From Pseudozyma flocculosa PF-1 (taxonomy: Eukaryota > Basidiomycota > Ustilaginomycetes > Ustilaginales > Ustilaginaceae): a DNA stretch of 64,000 nt. Of the stretch, positions 1 to 9,825 are shown one piece after another. A program made the position numbers and the translations under genes. Within the stretch, counting starts at the first letter, position 1. Each line of letters opens with the position of its first letter. The notes beneath the pieces were generated by a model, which was not told where the DNA came from, did no database searches, and saw only the letters and a program-made list of their open reading frames with translations. The stretch spans positions 481,202 to 545,201 of the forward strand of contig NW_006920883.1 of assembly GCF_000417875.1 (NCBI RefSeq). Direction: 5' to 3'.

Positions 1-2530
1 CGAATGCTGGGCGTTCCGGCGACACTTTTGCACGGACCGGTGCAGATGGCCGTTTAGCCGAACCCACGGCGTCTTGGTCCTTCTTTCCTTTGGCAGCCTT
101 CTTTGAGGTCGGCGCCTCGCGCGGACCGACTGCGTCGACCTTGCGCTTCTTGGAAGTCTTGGGGCTGCCTGTAGCTGCCGGATCGGCGTAGAACGCCGAG
201 GGGTGGTATCCGCGTGCGACTGACGATGGCCCATCGAGCAGGTTGAGCGGATCGGGAGACTCTGGGACCGTCAACGGATGCTGCCAAGAGTCTGACGCCG
301 AGCGAGGCACGCTGCTGTCCTGGTTCTGACGGATGATGCCGTCAGCCCGAAGACTGGGCTGCGCCTGCTGCTGCGCCTGGGCAGGCCACTGGTATGATCC
401 ATTGCGCTGCGTGGATTCGGGCATCGCTGTATCCGCGGAAGCGACTGCAGAGGTCGCCGGCTCGAGGGACTGCAGATCGTTGAGCGGCGCCCTCGAGGGC
501 GACGCTTGCACCAGGTGCAGGGTGGGTAAGGGCGGTGTGAGGATGCTGCTGTGGTGCTGTTGCGCCGGATGCTCGGACTGATGCTGATGCTGCTGTTGCG
601 CCGGATGCTCAGACTGCTGCTGATGCTGCTGTTGCGCCGGATGCTCAGACTGCTGCTGATGCTGCCTCTGGTGCTGCTGCTGCTGATGCTGCTGCTGCTG
701 CTGATTCTGCTGCTGCGTCGATGGCGGCGGCAGCATCGAATGCTGGTGCGAGAGATGTGAGTGCTGCGAGTATTGGGGTTGAGCGAGACTGGTCGGGCCG
801 TACTGCGATGAAATCCCGGCGTGCTGGAGTAGCTGTGGGGGCGGGCTGGGCTGCCGCGGCTGGGGGACGGTGGAGGACGGACTGATGGCCTGAATCTGGT
901 GCGGCGGATGAACGGGTTGCTCGTGGGGCACGAACGCCGTTGAGAGACCTGGCGCGCCGATTGAGCCAAGAGGGGATGCGTCGACAAAGGATGCTGAATG
1001 GCCGCTGTGCGAGAATTGGTCGACGCCGGATGGCTGGGGGACAAGGCGGTACGAGGCGGTGCCGCGATCTTTGCTGCTGCTGCCATCGCCGCCGCTTGAG
1101 CTGTGAATGACATTTGGGCGATGCGAGAAGGCTGACGAGGTTGCCGGGTTCAAGCTTGGCGACGGGCTCGGAAGCGACGCGCTTTGCGGCCGAGGCGGGC
1201 CCCAGGCGGCGTCGAGCGAGCTGTGCGAATTGCTGCTAGACTTCGGCCAGCCCTGGCCTGCTGCGCCGCCAAAAGCCAATCGCGGCTCGTCCGCGATCGG
1301 ACCGCCCGAATAGCCCGGAGCTTCCGTGAATTGACGGAAGCGGCCGCCGCCAGATGCCGCCTGCTGCTGCTGCTGCTGCTGCTGATGGCCGAAGTCTGTG
1401 GAAGCGCGGGCATGCTGGCTCCAGGCGTCGAGCCTGCAGAGGGTGAGAAGCGGGTGACAAGATCAGTCAGTCGATGGATTGGCCAGAAGCCATCAGCCCG
1501 TTCATGCTGGCTACGCAAGCTCGGGATGGGCGTGGCCAGAAGGCCGGGGTGCGGCCCGATTCCGATGCCGATGAATCTGGCGCAGGCGAACAAGCCAACA
1601 TGCATGGCGGTCTCGCCGCTTCGGCCTGCCGGAGTCGTCGGAAAGGACCCGACTGGCGCCTACTCACCCTTGCACCTCCTTCGAACGCCCTCCCTCAACT
1701 CGGCTGCTCGCAGGATAAGCTCGATCCGTGCGGTGGTTGGCACCGGCTGGTGTGACAAGGCCGCTACTGCTGCCAAACGCTTGGCTCAAGGTCGAGCTAT
1801 CGGTCGAAATCCTGTGGCGCCATAACTGGGAGACAACCTGGCTCGAGCTCGCCGCCTCACCCTGACCGTAGCCTGGGGACGGCACCTGCCGGTGTCCAGA
1901 TTGGGTGGCGAGCTGGTGATCGCCTTGCAGCGACGAGGCCATGTTGGGCACCATATTCATCCGGACATTGGCGGAATAAAGGCTGCCGTCCAGGGGACGA
2001 GAGGCGGACGGTGCAGGCAGCGAACCCTGGAACAGATGTTGCTGATTTCCTCCGCTTGCCATGTTCAGGTCTGTGTACCCATCTCCGTGTCCGGACAGCT
2101 GGTACGACGAGGAGGGGGAATGTAAAAACGGCTGCTGGTGGTGGGCCTCGGTCTGGGGCTGGAACAGCGACATTTGCGAGGCGGACTGTCGACCATTGAG
2201 CTGGGACGCTTGGGACTGTGCATGTGAGAAGTAGGTCAACGGTCCGGCGATGTGAGTGTTGTGCTGCATCGCAATGGGATAGTGGCGAATGCCGTTTCCG
2301 CTAGGTAGATGAACATGCTGGGGCGATCCTTGCTGCGACGTGGGCTGCGGACAGGCATGCTCGTGATGTTGAGCGGCTAGCTGATGCTGCTGCTGCTGCT
2401 GATCGCGCCCGTCGTAGAGCGGGGCGAAGGGCTGCATAGCCTGCTGATGTGGCGGGCCTTGGTGTGTGTAGAGGGGAAAGGCCCCAGCGGCGGCACGGGC
2501 CTGTTGGGACCAGTCGTGACGGTCGGTCAT
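1..2530 (-). CDS. Gln/His-rich putative transcriptional regulator, C-terminus off the window
   Basis: Two exons were inferred: 1668-2530 and 1-1433. The intron at 1434-1667 has a GTGAGT donor and a CTGCAG acceptor. The join keeps one frame that stays open to the left edge, giving at least 765 residues. The protein is mostly low complexity: many Gln, His, Ser and Pro, a (Q)7 run just after the join, and three copies of a 12-residue repeat containing SEHPAQQQHQ. Near the left edge lie two basic clusters, KTSKKRK and SKKAAKGKK, that look like nuclear localisation signals. This composition is typical of fungal transcription factors or coactivators, but no DNA-binding domain is visible; it may lie beyond the edge. 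The role is inference. The exact family is unknown. Confidence 0.7.
555..662 (-). repeat. Three tandem 36-bp units inside the Gln-rich coding region
   Basis: Units at 555-590, 591-626 and 627-662 are nearly identical. Each encodes 12 residues with the core SEHPAQQQHQ. The unit nearest the left edge has diverged most. An in-frame minisatellite like this expands and contracts easily, so its copy number may vary between strains. Confidence 0.85.
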
Positions 2531-3405
2531 GGGGATCGAGATGATGAAGGGGGGGCGGCGAATCGTTGCGACCTAATCGTTGTCATGAGAGTGTCGGCCC
2601 ATTCAAGCGATGATGCTGGCCTGGCGCAGAGCAAGCATGGGGGAATGTGAGCGGCGTGGTCGGGTGCGCGAACGAGGTGAGGCGTGGGTCGAAGTGTAGA
2701 GCAAGTGGCGCGCTACGGATGGGTGAAGACACCCGGAGTCGGGAAGTCGTCAGGACCCAGTCGATTGAGCGACTCGACAAGAGGGGCCGGCCCTGCTCCA
2801 GGGCTCCGCAGAAGGGTGTACGAGGCAGAGGGAATGGGCGACGATGTTGGTGGTGGACGGGTGTGGAGGGAAATGGTCGGCTTGGAACACTCGCCCAGCA
2901 GAGAGCGTGGCGCGCAGCAACCCGGGACTCCCAACTGACCGACCCTTCGAGGCCTCAGCCGGGGGCAGCCCAAAAGCCAAATTGCCCGCGCCGACGCCCC
3001 CCGCGGGCCAGCGGGGATCATCAACGCACCCTCGCCGCCACCACCGCCATCGTGGCTCCACTTCACGGCCAAGCTCACCGTCAAATCCACACTCGCCGTC
3101 TCACTCGACAGGCTGATGCACTTCTTGCCGCCAGCCTCAACGTCTCCACCCTCTCTACACTCAACCGTTCAGAGCTCTGCGCCGATCCAAGACCCGCTCA
3201 CCGTGACCGCGCAACGGCCAAAATGGTACGGACCGGCCCAGGGAGCCTCGCTGCTGAACAAGACAAGCCAAACGGTCCGACGTTGTGCTCGGTCCGCTGT
3301 TGGCGGTGCAGCGTGTCTGCGAGGACGTTAGCCTGAGACACGGACAACGAGCATCGTCGACACCGTGGTAGCTTGATGGAAGAGGACGTCGCTGCCCGCG
3401 CCTAA
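2531..3405. other. Gene-free 5' flank of the Gln-rich gene
   Basis: Long open frames here (for example 2647-3336 on the plus strand) have no recognisable domain and look like GC-rich chance ORFs. The interval probably holds the promoter and leader of the minus-strand gene that starts at 2530. No specific motif can be assigned. Confidence 0.4.
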
Positions 3406-4074
3406 CGCGACAGGCCGAGTTCCGGCTTGGACACATTCGCCGTCACGGCCGTCTTGCCTCCAACGCCCCGCTGCGGCGTTACCTTCACCCTCATGGCGAC
3501 CCCTGGTTGCTCCGACAAGGACCAGGGTCGGGGAGTCACCACTGCGTCCGACACTGTAGCAACGCCAGCTCCGGTCTAGATCCTCGAGTCGCTCTCTCGC
3601 CTCATATCCTGCGCGATCGATACCGTCACGGTCCCACCACGCTACAACTGCGACGCGTGCAGCGCTACTAGCCGGCTCCGCGACCGCCGTACATGCGCCG
3701 AACAAATGTGCCGGTCCGACGACAACCTCAGGCGGTTCTACTATGAACATGATCCTCCTTACAGTTGGCCGCTCATGTCCCCGACAAGCCCGGCTGGCTC
3801 TCGTAAGATACCAATCTTCATACCCTCGTCGGCATTGCCGCCTCGAGGGAATCTGCGGTGACGTCCTCTCCTTCAACATCGAACCTGCCATAAACTGTCT
3901 CGGCGACCTCGAGATCGTCCTCGTCTGTGGCTCCACCGTACCTCAAAGACGGTTTTCCTCTGCGAGGACTGCAAGGGCCGCGAGCCAAACAAGGGCATCG
4001 ACTCCATCGAGACCACTTTCGGGACGGTCGTCCGAGCCGCCATCCTCTCCCGCGACACCTCCAAGAAGACTTAG
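3406..4074 (+). pseudogene. Possible decayed protein-coding remnant
   Basis: One frame runs from after a TAA at 3403 to a TGA at 3859-3861 and is broken by a single TAG at 3577-3579. It carries a plausible Cys-containing stretch (YNCDACSATSRLRD, then CAEQMC). Just downstream, in other frames, are two more protein-like segments. One reads CGDVLSFNIEPAINCLGD. The other reads FLCEDCKGREPNKGIDS and ends at TAG 4072-4074. Several adjacent segments with Cys pairs but in different frames suggest a broken gene. No family was recognised, and GC-rich chance reading frames remain a real alternative. Confidence 0.25.
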
Positions 4075-4440
4075 GATGTCGTCCCCAACGTCGTCCGCAC
4101 TTTGCGGGAATCATCGTCGATAGTGTCACCGCATGGCCCCCGGGTCGCGGCAAACGGCCAGGTGAGCACTGCGCAAATCGCGTTTGCCATCCACGTCCAC
4201 GCCAACTTTTCCCTCTCATATATCCGCCGCCACGCCACCTGCACCCGCCATGCTGTCGACTTCCTGAATTCATCAGACATTGAGGTCCTGCTGCTCACTA
4301 TGCTTGGAAGTGTTACCAGCAAGGGCTTTGCCTTTAGCTGGCGGCAGGGAATTAGCTACGGCCCCGGGAGTTTAAGATCTCCTTCGCACCCCAGGGTTGT
4401 ACTCAGCCGGTCTCCCACTTCAAACTTTGGTCCATAGGAA
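4075..4440. other. Gene-free interval at the edge of the repeat island
   Basis: No coding sequence is supported. Base composition shifts visibly from GC-rich to more AT-rich near position 4440, where the repeat island begins. Confidence 0.35.
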
Positions 4441-4575
4441 CCCTATGCACCGCAGGGCCATATGTTTACAGGCAAAATGCTGTCAGTCAGCTAGGGCTCC
4501 AGGATTGTAGGAGCACCACAGCTCTAGAGGTTGACGCAGAACTACGGCTCTGGCATAGCTAGCAGCAGGGCCAAC

Positions 4576-4754
4576 CTACGATTTTTTCCAGATTGTAGGT
4601 AGGCGTAGCCAATCTACGAATTCCAGATCGTAGGTGATCCTTCTACACAAACGATTTCAGGATGCAGACCGGCCATGCCGATTTTTAGATTGTATACTAG
4701 CTACGATTTTCAGATCGTGGCTAGAACGGTCTACCTACGATTTTTGGATCGTAG
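4576..4754. repeat. Cluster of short CTACGA...TCGTAG palindromes
   Basis: Four imperfect palindromic units of 20-23 bp lie at 4576-4598, 4614-4633, 4701-4720 and 4735-4754. Each starts CTACGA and ends TTGTAG, TCGTAG or TCGTGG around a T-rich centre. Related units recur at about 5995-6014 and 6021-6044, and fragments are seen near 6095-6125 and 8590-8690. Confidence 0.7.
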
Positions 4755-5878
4755 CTCAGATATGACAGAAATGCAGGCTACAATCAACTGAACCCCATAC
4801 TAGCTTTAGTTGCAAGATTAGTATCTACTAAAACTACAATACCACTGCAAACAAACGACTGCAGAGCGCAGAAGGAAATGGAGGTGGAGAGAGGAGGCAG
4901 AAAGAGGAAATGAGGCAGATACCGAGGCCATCATCAGCATTGTTGACTGGCAGCAGCACCTGCGCCGGCAAGGAGGTACTCACAGCGAGGGTCAAGCCGG
5001 GGTTGGCGTCGGCAATTTGGTGGTGGCGGCTGCTGGTGAGATGGAGAGAGAAAGGAGCATTGTCAGCATCGTTGATGCGGTAGATGCGACAAAATCAGAA
5101 AGGGCGACTCACCTGCTGACATGCCGATGATCTGCTAAGTGAGTGGCAGTTGTCCGTAGGTGGCATTGTTGTGTATGCGCCAGGAGGCAAGCAGAGATCG
5201 CTGTCAGCACCTGAGATCAGCAGGTAGCGACCGCGCGCATACAGCTTGTGACTCACGCTAGCGAGAGGCGGTCTTTGTTGTGTGGGCGGTGCGAGTTGGC
5301 GTTGGCAGTAGCAGCAAGTTCGCGTTGGTGGTGGCAGCAAGTTGGCGTCAATGGTGGCGGGGTGAGGCGGCTGGGGAAGGTGCTTGTTGGTGGCGTCAAG
5401 GTTGATTGGGCCGATGGCGGCAAGCGAGGGCTGACGGCAGTTGGGTGGTGGCGGCAGGCGAAGGTCTGATGGCAGGCAAAGGTCCAGTGGCAGGCGAGGG
5501 TTGTTGGCGGGCAAGGGTCGATGCCGGGCAAGGTCGATGGTAGTGGTCGGGAGGGACAAAGCTACAGCGGAGCGGGCAAGAGTTTATACCGAGGCAGGCA
5601 GGCGGGCGAGGCTCAGCTGGCACGGCAGGCTGCCTGCCTGCCTGCCTGAGCACACACGCACGCGGCCTGGCAGCGCAGCCTGGCCTCCACTTTTTTTTTG
5701 CGCGCATGCAAGCTTAGTCAGCCGCGTCAGCCAGCCAGCTTGCGCGCCCAAGCCAGCCAGCCCGAGCCTGCTCTCCAGCCGGCTTGCGCGCCAGTCTGCC
5801 AGCCACCTCGCCCACCAGCCCGAGCCTGCCAGCCAGCCAGCCAGTATGACTGCTCGCTGCAGAGCGGAAGCAGAGCGG

Positions 5879-5941
5879 CTGTCAATCATCAGAATCCTCA
5901 GAGATCTGCTCTCACTCTCCGAGGATTATGATGATTGACAG
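5879..5941. repeat. Foldback hairpin H1
   Basis: The left arm at 5879-5899 and the right arm at 5921-5941 are 21-nt inverted repeats with one mismatch around a 21-nt loop. The arms begin CTGTCAATCATC. Sequence outside the arms is also roughly palindromic (GC-rich, with CAGCC on one side and GGCAGG on the other). It resembles H2 at 8180-8230. Confidence 0.75.
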
Positions 5942-6301
5942 TGCGGAGGCGGCAGCGGCCATGAGGTGGCAAGGCAGGCAGGCAGGCAGGTGGGGCTACG
6001 ATCTCGGATCATAGGTAGGCCCAATTTCGAATGTTGGATCGTAGCTATTTGAAGGTAGGCTACGCATCAGAAAAATCGAAGATAGGGATTGATCCCCAAT
6101 TTTAGATTGTAGCCTGCCTACGACCGAAATTGGGTCCAACCCTGCTGCTTGCTATGCCTACTTATGCTACTAGAAACTACAATCCAATTGCACCTGCAAA
6201 TTGGGGGCAAGCATACAACAGCATGCAGGGTATGAATGCAGGAGGCAGCAGAGAGGGGGCATGCAGAAGAAAGGGTCAGCAGCAAGCTCAGTAGGCACTC
6301 A

Positions 6302-6553
6302 AGGCTAGCAGCAGGATCTGATCTGAAAAAAACGCACATGCGTGAGGATTTGGACATCCAGCTACAGCCAGCTTGTGCGATTTTCCAAAAGCGCACAAGA
6401 TGTGCCATTAGGTGCAATCTGAGATCCTGGAATATACTGCCTACAAGCTGAAATTTCAGATTGCACTTGTATAACAATTCTCAAATCCTGGATCGCACAG
6501 CCTCATGCCTGTGCAATGGGAAAAAATGAGAATACATTTTGCTGCTAGCTATG
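6302..6553 (+). mobile_element. MITE-like element, copy A
   Basis: This roughly 250-bp element has terminal inverted repeats related to GCTAGCAGCA and TGCTGCTAGC. Its interior has no open frame of note. It contains shared blocks such as CCAGCTTGTGCGATTT, TTTCAGATTGCACTTGTATA and ATCCTGGATCGCACAGCC, which also occur in copy B in the same order. Copy A is the most diverged of the three. Confidence 0.7.
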
Positions 6554-6845
6554 ACTGCTGGCAACAAAGATGGAGACAGACCTAAGGGCATGATGGCTGC
6601 AGTGTGGCAATTGGGTGGCGATGTCAGCAGAGGTCAAAGAGGAAGGCATCAGCAGCCTTGGCAGCAACTGGTGCAGCAGATATTCACCGTTCAGCCCACC
6701 TGATGACGTTCTGATGTCTGGGGCCGCGTGCAAGGGGCAAGGCTTGCTGTTGGTCATCAGCAAGGGCAGGTAGGAATGTTAGGCCAAGTCCGGAAGTGGG
6801 CAATGCGCAGGAAAAGAGACTGCTGCGCCAGCTAGACCGCCAACT

Positions 6846-7111
6846 CATAGCTAGCAGCAGGATCTGGTCAAAAAATCGCACATGTATAACGATTTTGAAA
6901 TCTAGCTGCAGCCAGCTTGTGCGATTTCTCAGTAGCGCACCAGGCATGCGATCAGCTGCGATCTGGGATCCTGAATTTTTCCTGCCTGCGATCTGAAATC
7001 CACTCATAGTGGCCAGGGTTTCAGATTGCACTTGTATAACGACTCTCAAATCCTGGATCGCACAGCCTGTGCAATAGGAAAAATCGGAAATCATTTTTGC
7101 TACTAGCTATG
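6846..7111 (+). mobile_element. MITE-like element, copy B
   Basis: The termini are CATAGCTAGCAGCA at 6846-6859 and TGCTACTAGCTATG at 7098-7111, an inverted repeat with one mismatch. The internal blocks match copy A in order. They match copy C as a reverse complement over nearly the whole length. The flanks read ACT on both sides, a possible 3-bp target duplication, but this is not seen at the other copies. There is no coding capacity, so mobility would need a transposase from elsewhere. Confidence 0.8.
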
Positions 7112-8179
7112 ACTGGCAGGTCTAGCTGACAGGGCCATATAGACCCTCCCAGGCAACTCTGAACTGCACTGCTGGGGCTGCCACCAGCAAGGGACAAATC
7201 ACAGGAAGGGCAGGCCAGAGTTGGCGTCAGTTTGATGGCGGCAGCGCATTGATGCAGGGCATGGTGGCAAGCAGGGTTTTGACCTGAGACCTGAGAAAAG
7301 GGATAGAAGCAGATTCATGGTTATCAGCGTGCTGCAACAAAGTGACAATACTGACCTTGGCAAGCGCGGTGTAGCAGTATGACTGGTGATGGTGTTTGCA
7401 TGTTGTTGTTGCAACTGATGCATGCTGCTGGACAAGGATGGGGCAAGGATGAAAGCCAACCATAGCTAGCGTCAAAGGACAGGTGGGTTTTGGCCGTAGG
7501 CTGGCCTACAGGCCAAAATTGGAGAAGCGGGGACCGTCTACGCTAAGAATAGCCGCAGGCAGCCCTACAGCTGGACATCGGCAATTTCCTGCGCCCTTTT
7601 CGGGCCATAAGGCTACCTACGGCCATTTTCTGGGGGGCAGCTACGGCATTTTTGGCTGTAGGGCTGCCTACGGCCCTAGGCCGACCCTACCCTGCGCAGA
7701 AAATGACACTTTTTGCCTATGTCAGCACAGGGGGCCCTGCATACGCACATTTGGCCCCTTGCCACCCGGGCCTTTGCGAAATCCATCCGCTGCCTATCTG
7801 TCTCTCCTGCCTCCTACCACCACCACCTGGTGCCAGCCACCACCACCCGGTGCCAGCCGCCAGCACTTGCCAGCAGCCGCCACCACTCGCCAGCATCTGC
7901 CAGCCAGCCATCAGCCAGCCGTCAGCGCAGCCAGCAGCCAGCCAGCCTGCCACCTGCCAGCCACCAGCAAGGCCCATTACCCACCAGGCCCAGCTGCCCA
8001 GCCGCCACCTGAGCCGGCCAGCCAGCCGCCAGCCGCCAGCCGCCAGCGAGGCTCAGCAAGAGGCCCAGCCAGCCAGCCACCTGCCAAGCCAGCAGCCACC
8101 AGCCGGCTCAGCCAGCCACCCGGTGAGTTGCCAGCCGCCGCTGCTTCCGCCCCGCCGCTGCTTCCGCCAGCAGCCACTG

Positions 8180-8230
8180 TCAATCATCGGAAACGTCGGA
8201 GAGGCCTCCTCCGGCGTCTCCGATGATTGA
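8180..8230. repeat. Foldback hairpin H2
   Basis: The arms at 8180-8201 and 8209-8230 are 22-nt inverted repeats with two mismatches and a 7-nt loop. The stem starts TCAATCATC, as in H1. The sequence outside the left arm (a CCGCCGCTGCTTCCGCC-type run) resembles the reverse complement of the flank to the right of H1. Confidence 0.75.
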
Positions 8231-9230
8231 GGCACTTGCTTCTGCTCCGCCTCATGTGAATTTGTGCTGCTCTTGTCCTTCTGCTGCTCTGCGCGCCGTT
8301 GCTGACTCCTTTGCTCCCGTCTCCCTTTTGCCTGCTCCTCCCTTACCGCCTTTCTTTGCTTCCAACAATGCTCTGCCGCTGTTGCCTGCTGCCGCCCTGC
8401 CGCCTGCCTTCCTGCTTGCTCGCCCCGCCTCCCACAAATGCCGTTGCCGCGCCCCTCCTTTGATCACCTTGCCTGTTTGCTGGTACCGCAGTAGTGTAAC
8501 TAGATTTTGCAATCATGAATACAATGCCCGTGGAATACATACGGCTGCGGGTGCGAGGGCAGGCATGCGGTAAGCGCTGCGAGGGTCCTCTATGGCCAAA
8601 AGTGCTGTAGGTCCTCCTACGGCACCAGATGACATATGGAATTAACGATCTCCTACGGCACTGCCATATTGTACGAGATCTACGATTCCTGAAATTGCAG
8701 GCCAAAAGCCTGCCCCTAGCTACAAATTGCTGTTGAGGTCGCTCACGCTTCTGCCCTCTTCTCAGCCTCTTCAGCTGCCGCCACCACCACTCAGTACCCT
8801 CCCATGCCTCACCAGGGGAAGGTTGAGACCTCATGCTCCCGGTGAGTGCCTGCGCCGCTGCCGCCGATTGGCTGTGTTGGACCTAGAGTGCCATTAACAG
8901 TGCTGACACGCCTCCTTATTGCCTCTTTGTTGCCGTTGCCTTCTAGACCAACCTTGCCACACTACAGGCTTGCGCTGACGCAGGCCCAAAGCCAGGGCCA
9001 CGCTGACCCTGACGCGACTTTTTTCTCGGCCGAGCGGACCTGGTTTTTTGCCTGCCAGCAAGGCAGCCCCTCAACTGAGCATTTTTGCCACCCGGCCCTC
9101 CTCCCTCTTTCCCCTCCTGCCACCACCATCCAAATCCAGCCCAGGCCTGCTCCTAGCTCTCCGCTTGCGCGTGCTTCTCTTCTTCAGCGCTTGCTCAGGT
9201 GAGTTGCTACAGTACCATACCGCTGCATTC

Positions 9231-9515
9231 ATAGCTAGCAGCAAAAGGAATTTCCGATTTTTCCAATCGCACAGGCTGTGCGATCCAGGATTTAAGAGTC
9301 ATTATACAAGTGCGATCTGAAATCCTGGCCACTATGAGTGGATTTCAGATTGCAGGCAGGAAAAATTCAGGATCTCAGATCGCAGCTGATGGCATGCCTG
9401 CTGCGATCTGAGAAATTGCACAAGCTGGCCGCAGCTAGATTTTCAAATTGTTATACACGTGCGATTTTTTTTTTTTTTTTTTTTTTTTGTTTACCAGATC
9501 CTGATGCTAGCTATG
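9231..9515 (-). mobile_element. MITE-like element, copy C (inverted)
   Basis: The termini are CATAGCTAGCAGCA at 9231-9244 and TGATGCTAGCTATG at 9502-9515. It reads as the reverse complement of copy B with scattered substitutions and no large deletion. It has gained a poly-T expansion. Copies B and C are the closest pair and lie in opposite orientation about 2.1 kb apart. Confidence 0.8.
9465..9488 (+). repeat. Poly-T tract of 24
   Basis: An uninterrupted run of T sits inside MITE copy C, at the place where copy B has only a short T run before GACC. It probably arose by slippage after insertion. Its length may vary or be wrong in the assembly. Confidence 0.8.
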
Positions 9516-9825
9516 AGTGTTGCAGGAGATCATCAAACCCCTACAGCACCCAGGGCCATAGGGGGCCTAGGACATTTTTGACTGTATGGGTCTGCTGCCC
9601 TGCTTGCCATAGGGGTATCTCGCTTGCCCAGCTGATCAATGCTAGATATGCCTCTAATTCAGCCGTTAGCAGCAGAATTTGTTTGCTTGACAAGCTGTGT
9701 TGAAAAAAATTGGCAGAGTTTTGCTGCTACGTGGCTGCAGCCCCCAGCGACGGACACGCACACACCGGCAAATGTAGATTCTCGCGGTCGTGGCGAGCTA
9801 AGCAAGATCGGATTCAAGGAACGTT

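Larger units (their letters stand above)
4441..9825. other. Repeat-rich, gene-free island
   Basis: This 5.4-kb stretch is less GC-rich than its surroundings. It contains clustered palindromes of the type CTACGA...TCGTAG, three copies of a MITE-like element, two related foldback hairpins, CAGC/GCCA tandem runs (about 5720-5850 and 7800-8120) and a poly-T tract. The open frames inside it are low-complexity by-products of these repeats. No transposase, reverse transcriptase or integrase was seen, so the elements look non-autonomous. Confidence 0.7.

Noticed and set aside
2647..3336. 229-residue plus-strand open frame upstream of the Gln-rich gene.
   Set aside because: No domain, composition as expected for GC-rich non-coding DNA, and several other frames are open over the same bases.
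7483..8230. Pro/Ala/Gln-rich open frames of about 190-250 residues.
   Set aside because: They are produced by CAGC/GCCA tandem repeats inside the repeat island and include the H2 hairpin.
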